DNA of 64,000 bases from an uncultured Lachnospiraceae bacterium (GCA_905207905.1 CAJLNC010000003.1:7374-71373), one strand, 5' to 3'; shown: positions 9,224 through 18,993, counted from the stretch's first letter. Translations and numbers: made by a program. The notes: a model not told the origin generated them from the sequence alone.

Positions 9224-9301
9224 TCCGCCTACGGCGGGTCGCTTCAGCGACATCTTCCCTGCCCGCCGCAGTTCTTTTTTTCCTGTTTTCCCAAAATTTC
9301 T

Positions 9302-9715
9302 CTACCGAAAAATCTTCAGGATTTCTTCTTTATCCTTGTCTGTCAGGGTACCCTGTTCCCAGGAAACCTTCACGCTCACTTCATCGCCTTTATATCTGGG
9401 AATCAAATGCATATGAAAATGAAATACCGTCTGGCCTGCCGCCTCTCCATTGTTCTGCACAATATTCAAGCCATCGCAGCCCAGTCCTTCCACCAGCTTT
9501 GCGCCAACTTTTTTCGCCACAATCATAGCCTTGGATGCCAGCTCATCCGGTAGTTCATAGAGATTTGCCCCGTGTTCTTTCGGCAAAATCAGGGCGTGCC
9601 CCTTAGAAGCCGGTCCAAGATCCAGAATCACCCGAAAATCTTCGTCTTCATAAATGGTTGCAGCTGGGATCTCTCCATTTGCTATTTTACAAAAAATACA
9701 GTTCGAATCCTTCAT
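9302..9715 (-). CDS. HIT family hydrolase
   Basis: A 137-aa nucleotide-binding hydrolase of the histidine triad family, usually acting on AMP-lysine-type or dinucleoside substrates. The catalytic motif is HFHMHLIPR near residues 97-105. N-terminal CIFCKIANGEIP carries the two cysteines typical of the Hint branch, and LILPKEH is also present. GGAGGC nine bases upstream selects the ATG at 9715 over an in-frame TTG two codons earlier. It lies alone, upstream of the inverted-repeat element. Confidence 0.94.
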   Translation of the reverse strand: MKDSNCIFCKIANGEIPAATIYEDEDFRVILDLGPASKGHALILPKEHGANLYELPDELASKAMIVAKKVGAKLVEGLGCDGLNIVQNNGEAAGQTVFHFHMHLIPRYKGDEVSVKVSWEQGTLTDKDKEEILKIFR

Positions 9716-9825
9716 AAACAATATGCCTCCTACTCTGTTATCTTATTATCTCCATTTTCACTCATTTCTTTCTGCCGCGGTTTCTCTTTTTGATTTTTAA
9801 AACCGTTGTTTCTGCTCCTGTTCTT

Positions 9826-10452
9826 TCATTGTGAAGTACCAGAAGCTGCTTTCTTTCCCTTCCTTCTCCCAGTCAGAAGAACTGCCATCAAAAATCCTGA
9901 CACAACGCCTCCCACATGGGCGGCATTATCTGTGCCCACGTCTGTAAACCCCTGTAAAAGCATCAGCACCACCATCAGACCAAGGCGCTGCAGCGTAATG
10001 GTTCCCAACCTCCCCCGGTTACGGATCACCAGATACAAAACAGCCCCCATCACTGCAAAAATAGCTCCAGAAGCTCCTGCGGATACTGCGTACTCTCCTG
10101 TCCGAAAATCCATGGCCATGGACAGCAGATTTCCTGACAGCCCTCCCAAAAAGTAGATCAGCAGATACCGCCCCCAGCCAGCCTCCGTCTCCAGAACATC
10201 TCCAAGGAAGATCAGACAGATCATGTTATAGACCAGATGATACAGACCAAAATGAAGAAACATGCCTGTCACCAGCCGGTAATACTCTCCCTGCAATATG
10301 GCAGGAGTATAGCAGGCTCCATGGTTCAGCATAAAAACTGCATTTTCCGTATTCCCAAGGATACTCAGGATCAGAAATACCAGGCAGTTGATTGCTGTTA
10401 TCAGTAAATTTGCCTTTTTTCTGGATCGGATAAAATCTGAGATTTCATTCAT
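9826..10452 (-). CDS. Rhomboid family intramembrane serine protease
   Basis: A 208-aa, six-helix membrane protease that cleaves membrane proteins within the bilayer. The catalytic serine is S128 in SAGASGAIFAV and the histidine is H179 in NAAHVGGVVSGF. The conserved HFGLYHLVYNM segment at residues 67-77 lies in helix 2. The C-terminal tail is lysine-rich. The ribosome site is weak. It lies 38 bases after the ade stop and could be cotranscribed. Confidence 0.93.
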   Translation of the reverse strand: MNEISDFIRSRKKANLLITAINCLVFLILSILGNTENAVFMLNHGACYTPAILQGEYYRLVTGMFLHFGLYHLVYNMICLIFLGDVLETEAGWGRYLLIYFLGGLSGNLLSMAMDFRTGEYAVSAGASGAIFAVMGAVLYLVIRNRGRLGTITLQRLGLMVVLMLLQGFTDVGTDNAAHVGGVVSGFLMAVLLTGRRKGKKAASGTSQ

Positions 10453-10490
10453 GCTTCTGTTTTCTTCTGCCTTTCCGGATTGCTGAATCC

Positions 10491-12215
10491 TTATTTTGCC
10501 ACTGGAATAAACTGAAACTGGGTCACATCAAACAAACCCATATCTGTCAGCTTCACTTCGGGTATTACCGGAAGCGCCATAAAGCAAAGTGTCATCAATG
10601 GCTCTACTTCCCTGCTGACTCCCAGTTCATCAAAAGCTGCCGCCTGTAGCTTTGTAAGCATCTCATCCACCCACTCACCACTCTGATCACTCATAATTCC
10701 GGCTACCGGAAGGGGCATCTGCTCCAAAACCATTCCATCCTTCACCAGAACCACTCCGCCTCTCTGGGCGATCAGTGCCTCCACTGCACAGGCGATCTCC
10801 TGATTGCTGATTCCAACAGCAATTATATTATGGGAGTCATGCGCTATAGACAACGCAACCGCACCTCTTTTGATTCCATAACCGCGAAGCAAACCCAACC
10901 CCACGTTTCCCGTTCCGTGATGGCGTTCGATTACTGCCATTTTCACAATGTCCTGATCCGGATCATACAAAAAATCTCTCTCTGAATCCAGCTTCACCTT
11001 CGCCTGTCCCCTGGCAGTTACCACTCCTCCGGGAATCAGGTCAATTACCGTAACCTGGTCGGAATTCAACTGCATCTTCAATCTGTGAGGCCCAAAATCC
11101 TTTACATGAAAGCTCCCGGATACAGAGGAAATGCTCTTTCTCTCCACTGCTGCAAGGTACTCTCCGCTTTGTGCCACCAGTTTACCACTTTTAAAAACTT
11201 TTTCAACCTGAAATTGTTCCAAATCCTTTACCAGGACAATATCTGCCGTAAGCCCCGGAGCAATGGCACCTCTGTCAAAAAGCCGGAAACACTCTGCCGC
11301 ATTTAGCGTAGCCATACGAATCGCAGTAACTGCATCCAATCCGCTTTCCACGCAGGTTCTTAAGTGACTGTCTATGTGCCCTTCCGCAAAAATAGTCTTA
11401 GGCTGACGGTCATCGGAACAGAGCAGGCATCTTCTGCTGTTCTGCTCTGTGACACCATGAAGCAGTTCCTTAAGATTATGGCAGGCAGAACCCTGGCGCA
11501 GCAGCACATACATTCCAAGACGCAGCCGTTCTTCCATCTCCTTTACAGTAGAACACTCATGATCTGTATGAATCCCTGCTGCCGCATAGGCGTTCAAATC
11601 TTTTCCCTCCAAATTCGGACAGTGTCCGTCTACCAGCTTGCCTTCTGCTGCAAGCAGCTTATCCAACACCCCGCTCTCTCCCGCAATTACACCGGGATAA
11701 TTCATAAATTCTCCCAATCCCAAAATCTTATCCTGCTGAAGAAGCTCCTTCATATCCTCCGCTTCAATTACTGCTCCTCCGTGTTCAAAGAAAGTGGAAG
11801 GAACACAGGAGGGCATCATGTAGCGAATATCCAGAACCGTATTCTCTGCAGCGTCCAGCATATATTCCATTCCTTTGATCCCGCATACATTCACAATCTC
11901 ATGAGGATCCGCAATGATAGTGGTAGTTCCTCTGGGCACTAAGAGACGGCCGATCTCCTCCGGTGTCACAAAAGCGGACTCTATATGAATGTGGCTCTCA
12001 ATCAGCCCGGGAATGGCATAATTGCCGGAACCATCCAGCTCCATAACGCCCTGATAGCTTCCAAGGCCGGCAATCACACCATCACTGACCGCAATATCCT
12101 CCTTCTGAATCTCCCCGGTATATACATTCACCACATTGCAGTTTTTAATTACCAAATCCGCTAAAACTCTGCCTGCCGCCACATCAATCCGTTTTTTCAA
12201 CATTTCTTTCTTCAT
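10491..12215 (-). CDS. ade: Adenine deaminase
   Basis: A 574-aa amidohydrolase converting adenine to hypoxanthine and ammonia for purine salvage. The metal-binding motif is in GLIESHIHIESAF, with IADPHEIVNVCG, VDGHCPNL and CSDDRQPKT following in order. The C-terminal half carries the conserved IAHDSHNIIAVG. Length matches AdeC-type enzymes. An upstream in-frame start (12320) would add 35 residues, but GGGGAGG sits seven bases before the ATG at 12215. No purine riboswitch fold is evident upstream. Confidence 0.95.
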   Translation of the reverse strand: MKKEMLKKRIDVAAGRVLADLVIKNCNVVNVYTGEIQKEDIAVSDGVIAGLGSYQGVMELDGSGNYAIPGLIESHIHIESAFVTPEEIGRLLVPRGTTTIIADPHEIVNVCGIKGMEYMLDAAENTVLDIRYMMPSCVPSTFFEHGGAVIEAEDMKELLQQDKILGLGEFMNYPGVIAGESGVLDKLLAAEGKLVDGHCPNLEGKDLNAYAAAGIHTDHECSTVKEMEERLRLGMYVLLRQGSACHNLKELLHGVTEQNSRRCLLCSDDRQPKTIFAEGHIDSHLRTCVESGLDAVTAIRMATLNAAECFRLFDRGAIAPGLTADIVLVKDLEQFQVEKVFKSGKLVAQSGEYLAAVERKSISSVSGSFHVKDFGPHRLKMQLNSDQVTVIDLIPGGVVTARGQAKVKLDSERDFLYDPDQDIVKMAVIERHHGTGNVGLGLLRGYGIKRGAVALSIAHDSHNIIAVGISNQEIACAVEALIAQRGGVVLVKDGMVLEQMPLPVAGIMSDQSGEWVDEMLTKLQAAAFDELGVSREVEPLMTLCFMALPVIPEVKLTDMGLFDVTQFQFIPVAK

Positions 12216-12374
12216 CTGCATTCCTCCCCTCTGAATACCTTTTTCTTTACGTAAATCATATCGCATCTTACGGGAAAAATCCACCGAAGAATTTATTTCC
12301 AAAACAGGAACGTAAAGCAAATTGATTGAAAGTCGTATTTTGAAACCATCCGCGCTGGGAAAGCGATGCTGATC

Positions 12375-13865
12375 CTAACGAACCCGGTATCGTAAAGTTG
12401 CCAAAAAAATCCCGTCTCCCCGGCGAATCTCTCTTTGCTCCCTTGGTCTTAACCGTTCTCCATTGACAAAGGTTCCATTCATGGAGTTCAAATCTGTAAT
12501 ATAAAAGCTCCCCTCTCTTTTCTCCAGCTTCGCATGAATTCTGCTGACACTCTCTGAACCCAGCCAGATATCCACCTGATCCCGTTTCTTTCCAAGCACC
12601 GCCGGAAACTGACTTAAAATAATGTCCGGATATTGACCAGGTTCCAGACTCGCCAGATACAATGGATCTTCAAACTCCTCCTGTGTAAGGCATCTGGTCT
12701 CCCCATCTTCTGTATTTTCCTTTTGCGTATCATACAAATCTTCCAGGAGCTGTTCCAGAAATTCCTCCTCTTCCTCCTCCTCTTCCAGCCAATACCCTTC
12801 CTCCTTCTTCTTTTTCCCTGTAATTGTTCCATAAATAATCCAGGAAACTGCCAGAAGGAAAAAGGCCAGTCCTCCAGTTTGAGCCAGATCCAGTCCTGCA
12901 AAGTAAACGATTCCCCCAAAGATCAATACAAGAAAGATAACCGCTGCGCCGCATAGAACTGCATTTTTTATCCTGCTGTTTCTGGTGCTGCTGATATTTT
13001 TATCGCTGCTGTCTTTGCCGCTTTTATCGTCTTTGATTCTCCGTTTGCCTTTTTGACCTTTTTCCTTGTCTGATATTCCGCTCTCAAACGCTCCTTCTCC
13101 TTCTGTCTCCTCCAGCCAGAAGCGCTTTTCTGTCCTCTCGTTTTCTTTTCTGCTGCACTCTGTTTTTCGTCTCTGTCTCTCCTTTTCCGTTTTTCTTTCC
13201 CATTGCCCCTCTTTAAGACCGGCTTCTCTACCTCTCCAGCCTTCCGAATCCTGATTTTCTCTTTCCGGAATACGATACCTGCAGACTTCCGGAATCTTAT
13301 CCTCAATCTCATCCTCTGCCTGTGTATTTTCTTTCAAAAGTTGGTTTAACGTTTCCCACAGGCTGAAATTTTCCTGGGACACACTCCCGTAAAATTGATA
13401 GCCCAGTTCCACTGCTCTGCGCTCTCCGTGATCCAAACGTTTTAAAATGTACTCAGCCAAACTGAAAATATTTCTGGAGGCCTCAAGGACAAGCCCCGGA
13501 CAATAGCAAAGCTGAACCTTCCCGTTCTCCGGATCCATATAAATATATTCCGGATCCAGCAAGAAATTTTCAAAATTCAAAAGATACTGCCTTGCTTTCG
13601 TCAGTCCATTCTGAATGCCTGAAAGCAGCATCTTAATATCTCTGCTCTTCATCGTACTAATTTCATAAATCTGGCTCACCGGCTGTCTGGAAGTGATTTC
13701 ATAATACAGATACGTCTTTCCGTTCAGCCTGCGAAGCTGGCACTTTAGAAGCTCTGGTATCGCATTATGTTCCATCATCCGCACCGTATATTCTTCTCCT
13801 GTCACAGTCTCATTTTCCAAAATCATATAGTTATGATCCAGATCTCTCTGATAGGTAACCTCCAC
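12375..13865 (-). CDS. FHA-domain membrane protein of the Tad locus (DUF6382-type N terminus)
   Basis: A 496-aa protein. Residues 1-180 form a cytoplasmic domain of the kind seen at the N terminus of clostridial FHA proteins. A highly charged K/E/R-rich linker follows (about 195-300), then two membrane helices (about 305-350), an E-rich stretch and a C-terminal FHA domain with SVSRIHAKLE and DLNSMNGTFVNGERL. FHA domains bind phosphothreonine, so it may link Ser/Thr kinase signals to the pilus machine. The start is GTG, with AAAGGAG seven bases upstream. It is the last gene of the tad operon. Confidence 0.85.
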   Translation of the reverse strand: MEVTYQRDLDHNYMILENETVTGEEYTVRMMEHNAIPELLKCQLRRLNGKTYLYYEITSRQPVSQIYEISTMKSRDIKMLLSGIQNGLTKARQYLLNFENFLLDPEYIYMDPENGKVQLCYCPGLVLEASRNIFSLAEYILKRLDHGERRAVELGYQFYGSVSQENFSLWETLNQLLKENTQAEDEIEDKIPEVCRYRIPERENQDSEGWRGREAGLKEGQWERKTEKERQRRKTECSRKENERTEKRFWLEETEGEGAFESGISDKEKGQKGKRRIKDDKSGKDSSDKNISSTRNSRIKNAVLCGAAVIFLVLIFGGIVYFAGLDLAQTGGLAFFLLAVSWIIYGTITGKKKKEEGYWLEEEEEEEEFLEQLLEDLYDTQKENTEDGETRCLTQEEFEDPLYLASLEPGQYPDIILSQFPAVLGKKRDQVDIWLGSESVSRIHAKLEKREGSFYITDLNSMNGTFVNGERLRPREQREIRRGDGIFLATLRYRVR

Positions 13866-13869
13866 TCTT

Positions 13870-14355
13870 TTACTCCTTTAACGTATCCACCAATTCATTC
13901 AAACCGCGAATCTTCCGTATCCGTTTTGCAGGATAATATAACTCCCTGCTCCAGGAACGCTTGATGCTCAGCCGCTTCCCTCCTATCAGCTCCATGATCA
14001 GCCCCGGAAAAGGATAGCTGCCTGAAAATGTGACAGCTACCTGGGTTTTGCTGACAGACAAAGAGTTCCTTATATTCCTTGTCCCTAAAAGCCTGTTTTT
14101 TAGCAGCTCTCTTTGTTTTTCCTTCAAAATCGCCTCTGCCTTTTTCTCCTGTCCGAGATTGCTCCCCATCGCCCCTATTTCACAGCTTATCCCCTGTAAA
14201 ACTGCACAGTCATGAACAAAAAAGGACAGATAGATAACAGACACCAGCACTGGAAGCAAAATCATCATCAAAAGTGCTGCCTCAACCGTAAAACTTCCCT
14301 GCAATACGATCGTTTTTTTATTTTTTTCCTTGATTTTTTCTGTATTCTTTACCAT
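13870..14355 (-). CDS. TadE-like pseudopilin
   Basis: A 161-aa minor pilin-like protein. After a short lysine-rich leader comes GSFTVEAALLMMILLPVLV, the prepilin-type G-x-x-x-V-E signal and hydrophobic helix expected to be cut by a TadV peptidase. The remainder is a small extracellular domain with no cysteines except near the helix. A longer start at 14427 would overlap the upstream peptidase gene, so the ATG at 14355 is preferred; its ribosome site (GGGGAAA) is weak. Confidence 0.82.
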   Translation of the reverse strand: MVKNTEKIKEKNKKTIVLQGSFTVEAALLMMILLPVLVSVIYLSFFVHDCAVLQGISCEIGAMGSNLGQEKKAEAILKEKQRELLKNRLLGTRNIRNSLSVSKTQVAVTFSGSYPFPGLIMELIGGKRLSIKRSWSRELYYPAKRIRKIRGLNELVDTLKE

Positions 14356-14380
14356 AACTTTCCCCAAGCGCCTTTCCACT

Positions 14381-14794
14381 TCAAAAAAGCATTCGACAAA
14401 TCTGACCAGCCAGCAAAAAAGGGACAAAGGGAAATCGTTCTTTTCGCCCCGCCTTCCTGAATATCAGCAGGATGCCTGACCAAAATGCGGAAAAAAACAG
14501 CGCCAGAAAAAACAAAGAAAATGCTTCCGCAAATCCCAATGCTGCTCCGCAGGCCATAACCACCAGCGCATCTCCATATCCCATGGCTTCCCTGGTAATC
14601 CAGGAAAGAAACAGTAGACTCCCGCCAAAAGCTACGCCCGCCAAAAAATCTCCTGCTGTCAAATCTCCCTGTATCAAATGCCAAATTGCTGCCACCCCTA
14701 TAAATACTTCTGGAAAAAGCCTCCTAATCTGCATGCTTCTCAAATCTGAAACCGTGCAAATACCTAAAAATACTGCTGTTACAATCTCTGTCAT
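14381..14794 (-). CDS. Small type IV prepilin peptidase (TadV-like), first of two
   Basis: A 137-aa aspartic membrane peptidase of minimal length. The two catalytic aspartates are in CTVSDLRSMQIRR and in the GYGDALVV motif. GGAG lies eight bases before the ATG at 14794, which also overlaps the stop of the TadE-like gene upstream by four bases; a much longer frame exists but lacks support. The locus has a second, larger peptidase gene at 22156-22698. Confidence 0.88.
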   Translation of the reverse strand: MTEIVTAVFLGICTVSDLRSMQIRRLFPEVFIGVAAIWHLIQGDLTAGDFLAGVAFGGSLLFLSWITREAMGYGDALVVMACGAALGFAEAFSLFFLALFFSAFWSGILLIFRKAGRKERFPFVPFLLAGQICRMLF

Positions 14795-15726
14795 TTCCAC
14801 GCTCCACATTTCGAACAGGGTCTCAGTGCTCCCGCATCCTCCAGAGAAACCTCCCGAATTGTCCGTTTCAGTCCGCCACATCCCAGGCTGGAATGGTAGC
14901 GGTCGCCATCCTCCGTAATAAACACCATATCTCCCCCTTGTTTGCCGCATTTTTCGCAGCTATGATATTTGCCGCCGCTGCTGTTGCGCAGATTCTTCAA
15001 ACTACCCCTGGAAACCTGCCGAATCGAAAGTCTGATATGGCTGCACTGCAGATCTGTGTGATATACAGTACCATGCTCCGTCACATATACAGTCCGTTCT
15101 GAAGTATCACATTCCCCGAAAGAGTCCTCCCCGGAGGAACCAGACCGGCCAGTCCATCCCCTCACGCTTCCCCTCTGTAAAAAATGTATCCCAGGTATAG
15201 AGATACCTCCTGCGGGAAGCTTCATCTGATAGGTCATTACCAGATGAACCATCTCTTCCTCTTCCAGGAAAGAAGAAAGTAAAAAGCTTATATTCTTTAC
15301 TCCTTCTGTATTCCCGGCTCGCCGAAGTACTGCAGTTCTTCCATAAATCGCGGACACAGCACCCGGCAAAACAGAAGCTCCCTCTCCATATTCCACGGCA
15401 TAGGAGCTAATGGCGATCTCCTCACTGGTCTCACACAGAGAACTTCCAAAACGTGCCGCCGTATCCATCACATTGCAAAGCTGTAAAATCGTCACCATGG
15501 TAAAAAAGAACATGGGAAGAGCCATAGCGGCTTCTACTGTCAAGCTTCCTCTCAGAGAGGCAAAAAAGAATGTTCTTCTTTTGCATCTTAAGTACTTTTT
15601 TTCAGGTATATGACCATGGGTTGGGGCTTCTCGGGGAGAGAGCTTATCCTTTCTGAAAAAAATGGGTTTTCGCATGACCATGCGTAAGACAAATTCTACA
15701 AGATATGAGCTGCAGCCGAAGAACAC
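14791..15726 (-). CDS. TadE-like pseudopilin with two C-terminal metal-ribbon-like modules
   Basis: A 311-aa protein. A prepilin-type segment, RGSLTVEAAMALPMFFFTMV, starts near residue 59 after a long basic leader. The C-terminal third holds two tandem copies of one module: VYVTEHGTVYHTDLQC...CEKCG and VFITEDGDRYHSSLGC...CSKCG. Each has Y-H-x4-C, a basic middle and a C-x-x-C pair, so each could bind a metal ion through one His and three Cys. The start is GTG with a near-perfect ribosome site (GGAGGTG, seven-base spacing). It lies between the DUF5702-type gene and the peptidase. Confidence 0.8.
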   Translation of the reverse strand: MFFGCSSYLVEFVLRMVMRKPIFFRKDKLSPREAPTHGHIPEKKYLRCKRRTFFFASLRGSLTVEAAMALPMFFFTMVTILQLCNVMDTAARFGSSLCETSEEIAISSYAVEYGEGASVLPGAVSAIYGRTAVLRRAGNTEGVKNISFLLSSFLEEEEMVHLVMTYQMKLPAGGISIPGIHFLQRGSVRGWTGRSGSSGEDSFGECDTSERTVYVTEHGTVYHTDLQCSHIRLSIRQVSRGSLKNLRNSSGGKYHSCEKCGKQGGDMVFITEDGDRYHSSLGCGGLKRTIREVSLEDAGALRPCSKCGAWK

Positions 15727-15752
15727 TCCTTTTCACCTCCCTGCGAAAGTAT

Positions 15753-17312
15753 CTAATCATATGCAAATCCGCTCTCCACTGTAACCTGCAGCAGATCGGA
15801 AGGCGTTCCCAAAAACACTGCTGGTACACGCGAAAATACCGGTTCAATCTGCCAGTTTGTCTCTTCCCGGATACCCACTACACAATGATCTATCTGGAAA
15901 TTAGACAATCCTGGGGCAAGTTTCAGATTTAATTCCACCAAATCCAATCCCCTTTTCTTTTGGCCTGAAACAGGCTGCAAATAGAAAAGAATTCTCAGAT
16001 AATCCCGATATGATAAGCCTTCCTGCTTATCGCTGCTGCCTTGTTCCAACAGTTGATCCAGTCTACCCAACTGCTCTAATGATACCATCCAGGTATCCGG
16101 CGTTTTGTTTAACGGAATTTTCCCGCCCTCCAGAAGAATGCGAACATCCATCAGGCTCTCTCCATAAGCCCATCCCATTAAAAGTCCATGTTTTAAAACA
16201 GTAACCAATGCCGGGATGCCCGTCCAGCCGATCAACAAACTGGCCAGCGCTCCAGCCTGACTATTCATCTGTGTATTTCCCACACAATACAGGTAATTCA
16301 AACCTTCTCTTATGAGAAGCAGCCTTTGAACCACTGCTTTTAAATTCTCTCTGTCTGACCGTTTTCCTGCAATCAGATACTCTGTCTGATACTCCAGTGT
16401 CCAATTCGTCTCTTCTGACAGATAATTAGGAAAACGGTCTAAAAGATATTCTCTAAACAAAAGATCACTGGTTAATCCTCCATGTTCCTTCTTAAGCTCC
16501 ATGCTGCCTTTCTTTTTGTGTCGTCTGGAAACAAGCTCTTTTTTGGCCACTTTTTTCTCAGAAATCTCCTTTTTTCCGCAGACGATTTCCAAAATCCCCT
16601 TTTTCTTTAGTCGGTTAAGCATCTTTAACGGATTTTCCCGCTTCACCTGCTCTGCCGGATTTTCCTCAATAATTACGATTTCTCCGCCTGCCTCTGCTTC
16701 TGCCTGAGCCTGCTTTCTCTGCTGCTCCAATTCCGCCTTCTTTTCTTCCTCCTGGCGCTTAAGCTGCTCCATCGCCTGGTCAGAAATCTTCTTTCTTTGT
16801 TCGTATTCTTTCTGCTTTTCTTCTGCCTGTCTTGCATCCCGATACCATCCCGCCAGTTTGCCCACGTTGCCGGTAATCAAGGTTTCCTTCATGTAGGCTA
16901 CTGCCTGCTGATAAAAATTCTCACCTTCCTGATCTGACAACAGCGCATACTCTTTAATCTCGCTGTGTTCCAGGTGTAATCTCCAGGGATCAAAGCACAG
17001 TCCGGCCACCCGCTCCTGTCTGGGACTGGCATTGCAGGACAGATACATTTGGAAGCGATCATTGACTCTGTCAATGGAAAAATCACCTGTTCCATAGGAA
17101 CCGTCCACTGAGAAAATTTCATAATCCTCCAGCAGCTTTTTTTCGTATTCTCCAAAAAGAGAATAGTTTCCCATATCTGTAATGTTTGCCGTCTGTGCCC
17201 TGGCTCCCTGAATCCGGGCAGATTCTATGACCGAAAAAATCAGAGATAAAAACAATGCACTGCTAAGACTTAAAAATACGGTAATGGATCCCCTCGCATT
17301 TTTCCCTTTCAT
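15753..17312 (-). CDS. DUF5702-type (TadG-like) pseudopilin
   Basis: A 519-aa protein whose N terminus, ARGSITVFLSLSSALFLSLI, is a prepilin-like signal and helix. The body is extracellular in prediction: an N-terminal third with NITDMGNYSLFGEYEKKLLEDYE, a charged coiled-coil middle (about 165-215, rich in E, K, Q), and a helical C-terminal third. The layout matches the DUF5702 proteins found in clostridial Tad loci. AGGAGG lies seven bases before the ATG. It probably acts as a large minor pilin or tip/assembly component. Confidence 0.8.
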   Translation of the reverse strand: MKGKNARGSITVFLSLSSALFLSLIFSVIESARIQGARAQTANITDMGNYSLFGEYEKKLLEDYEIFSVDGSYGTGDFSIDRVNDRFQMYLSCNASPRQERVAGLCFDPWRLHLEHSEIKEYALLSDQEGENFYQQAVAYMKETLITGNVGKLAGWYRDARQAEEKQKEYEQRKKISDQAMEQLKRQEEEKKAELEQQRKQAQAEAEAGGEIVIIEENPAEQVKRENPLKMLNRLKKKGILEIVCGKKEISEKKVAKKELVSRRHKKKGSMELKKEHGGLTSDLLFREYLLDRFPNYLSEETNWTLEYQTEYLIAGKRSDRENLKAVVQRLLLIREGLNYLYCVGNTQMNSQAGALASLLIGWTGIPALVTVLKHGLLMGWAYGESLMDVRILLEGGKIPLNKTPDTWMVSLEQLGRLDQLLEQGSSDKQEGLSYRDYLRILFYLQPVSGQKKRGLDLVELNLKLAPGLSNFQIDHCVVGIREETNWQIEPVFSRVPAVFLGTPSDLLQVTVESGFAYD

Positions 17313-17356
17313 CCTCTGCCCTCCTGTCTCATTCCTTGGTTTTTTTAATACGTTCC

Positions 17357-17524
17357 TTAAATACTGTTGCTTTGGCTTGTGATCTTACTCAGAATATTAT
17401 TCACCACTCCGGTAAGCTGCTTTTTAAAAATAATTACCAAAGAAATCAAAACAACAAGAATCAGAATAATCTCTACAACGCCTACTCCATCCTCCTCCTT
17501 AAAAAAGGACCTCACGTGTTCCAT
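17357..17524 (-). CDS. Flp-type major pilin
   Basis: A 55-aa peptide, the likely pilus subunit. It has a short charged leader ending FFKEEDGVGVVEII, where the G-x-x-x-V-E pattern marks the cleavage site, then a 20-residue hydrophobic helix (ILILVVLISLVIIF) and a short polar tail. AAAGGAGG six bases upstream selects the ATG at 17524; a longer in-frame start adds twelve charged residues without a ribosome site. It lies between tadC and the DUF5702 gene. Confidence 0.85.
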   Translation of the reverse strand: MEHVRSFFKEEDGVGVVEIILILVVLISLVIIFKKQLTGVVNNILSKITSQSNSI

Positions 17525-17570
17525 GTCTCTCCTCCTTTCCGATCTTTCTTTTTCATTCATCCTCTTTCTG

Positions 17571-18924
17571 TCAAAACGACAGAAATGCGGGAATGATCAG
17601 TACCGTCAAAACAACTCCAAACATCAGGATCATTGGGAATATCAGCCGTGTTCCCGCCTGTTCTCCCAGCTTTCTGGCCATACTTTTTCGTTCTTCCATG
17701 GCTGCTCGAGCCTCTCTCGCAAGGATCTCCGGCAAACCCTTTGATCCTTTTTTCAAACTCTGGGACAATAAAGACCCGAATTTTACATACTTTGGAAGTC
17801 CGCACCGGCGTCCAAAATTTTCATAAGCGGTACCCTCCGGAACTCCGCTTTTCATTTCCCTGCAGGCGCAGAGCATTTCTTCATAGACATACCGCATTTC
17901 TCCTCTTCTGACTTTCCGATACTCCTCGCCAATCCGCATAAACGCTCCCCGGATCGTAAGCCCTGCTCCCAGCAGCATCGTCATTTTCCACATGACCTCT
18001 GAATAATCCAATGCCAATTGAATCCGTCTGGCCTTTGCCTTCTCATGGATCTTCTGATCCTTCTGCAAATAAACGCACACAGGAATCACAAGCATCAGCA
18101 GCACTGCCAAAAAGGGCTGATCTCCTGTTTGCCACATCCAGGTCACCCGTTTTCCCAACGCTTTGGCAGGCAAAGCGAAAATCTCCCGGCTGGCTCCTTC
18201 CCTGTTTTCTCTGTCAATCTCCTTTTCCAATGCATCTTTTAATTTTTCTTCCTCCGAAAGTTCCGGAGGGTAGATCCTGGCTGCTGTCTCATACACCAGC
18301 TCTTTTCCCTGGCAGGAGAGTATAGCCTGAATTTCCACAATACTTCCATTTTCTTCCGGTTCTCCCACAATGCTGCCGTCCTCCTCTAAAATTCCATAGG
18401 GGAAGGTAATCCAGCTGACCGTAACAGCTCCATCCTCCAGGCTGGCAGGAAAATTTAACGCTTTTTTCACCTGATCCAAAGATTCATTTTCTCCCAGAAT
18501 CCCCTCCTCCAGCATCTGTTTTCCTTTTGCCAAAAGATCCTCTATCTCCTTTTCCGTATACTTGCGCTCCTGAACTTTCACTGTAATATTCTCTGATCCT
18601 GCCCCTTCTACCTGAGCTGTCAGCTCCTCCTCCCTTTCCCCCATCCCATATCCCGGCCTGGTGAGCTGCTGATTTTCCACCAGCCTGTCTTCCCTGCTCA
18701 TCGCCAACAGCATAATCCCCCCCAATAATCCCCAGTACCGCAAACAGAAACAGGGTATCGCCGATTTTTCTGGCATAATGCTTCTCCACCGCCTTGGGAT
18801 CTCCTGCTGCCAGAGAAATAATTTCCATGCAAAGCTCCCTGTTCTTTGCCTTTGGTTCAGTCAGCCTTAGCTTTTTTACCAAAAACTCTCCTGCTTTTAT
18901 AAAAGGATTTTCCTTCCGCCTCAT
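17571..18924 (-). pseudogene. tadC: TadC-like inner membrane platform protein, frameshifted
   Basis: The coding information is in two frames. The upstream part (from 18924) encodes a cytoplasmic start and one helix ending FAVLGIIGG. The downstream part (to 17571) continues IMLLAMSRED and includes a lumenal or periplasm-like region, helices near 18100-18140, and the T2SS-F domain with LDYSEVMWKMTMLLGAGLTIRGA. The break lies in a run of seven G on the minus strand (18717-18723); removing one G restores a single 450-aa protein. It may be a sequencing error, a true null, or slippage-dependent expression. Confidence 0.82.
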
Positions 18925-18993
18925 TTTCACACCTTCTCGCCACCTTTGTTCCTGCCTTTCAAAACAGCCTGCTGCACCCTGACCTTCCCTAAT

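Larger units (their letters stand above)
8639..9301. other. 663-bp gene-free stretch with leader, repeat element and hairpins
   Basis: This region holds the promoter and about 200-base leader of the kinase operon on its left, then an AT-rich part, then the inverted-repeat element at 9107-9223. After the element come two small hairpins, CCGCC/GGCGG near 9225-9236 and GTCGC-ttca-GCGAC at 9238-9251, which could end transcription from the HIT gene. Short open frames here are arginine/lysine-rich products of the repeat and are not credible proteins. Confidence 0.6.

Noticed and set aside
8941..9553. Short Arg/Lys/Phe-rich open frames on both strands
   Set aside because: They arise from the inverted-repeat element at 9107-9223; both strands give similar peptides and none has a proper start.
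12216..12374. Purine riboswitch before adenine deaminase
   Set aside because: No three-stem arrangement with the conserved loop sequences is visible.
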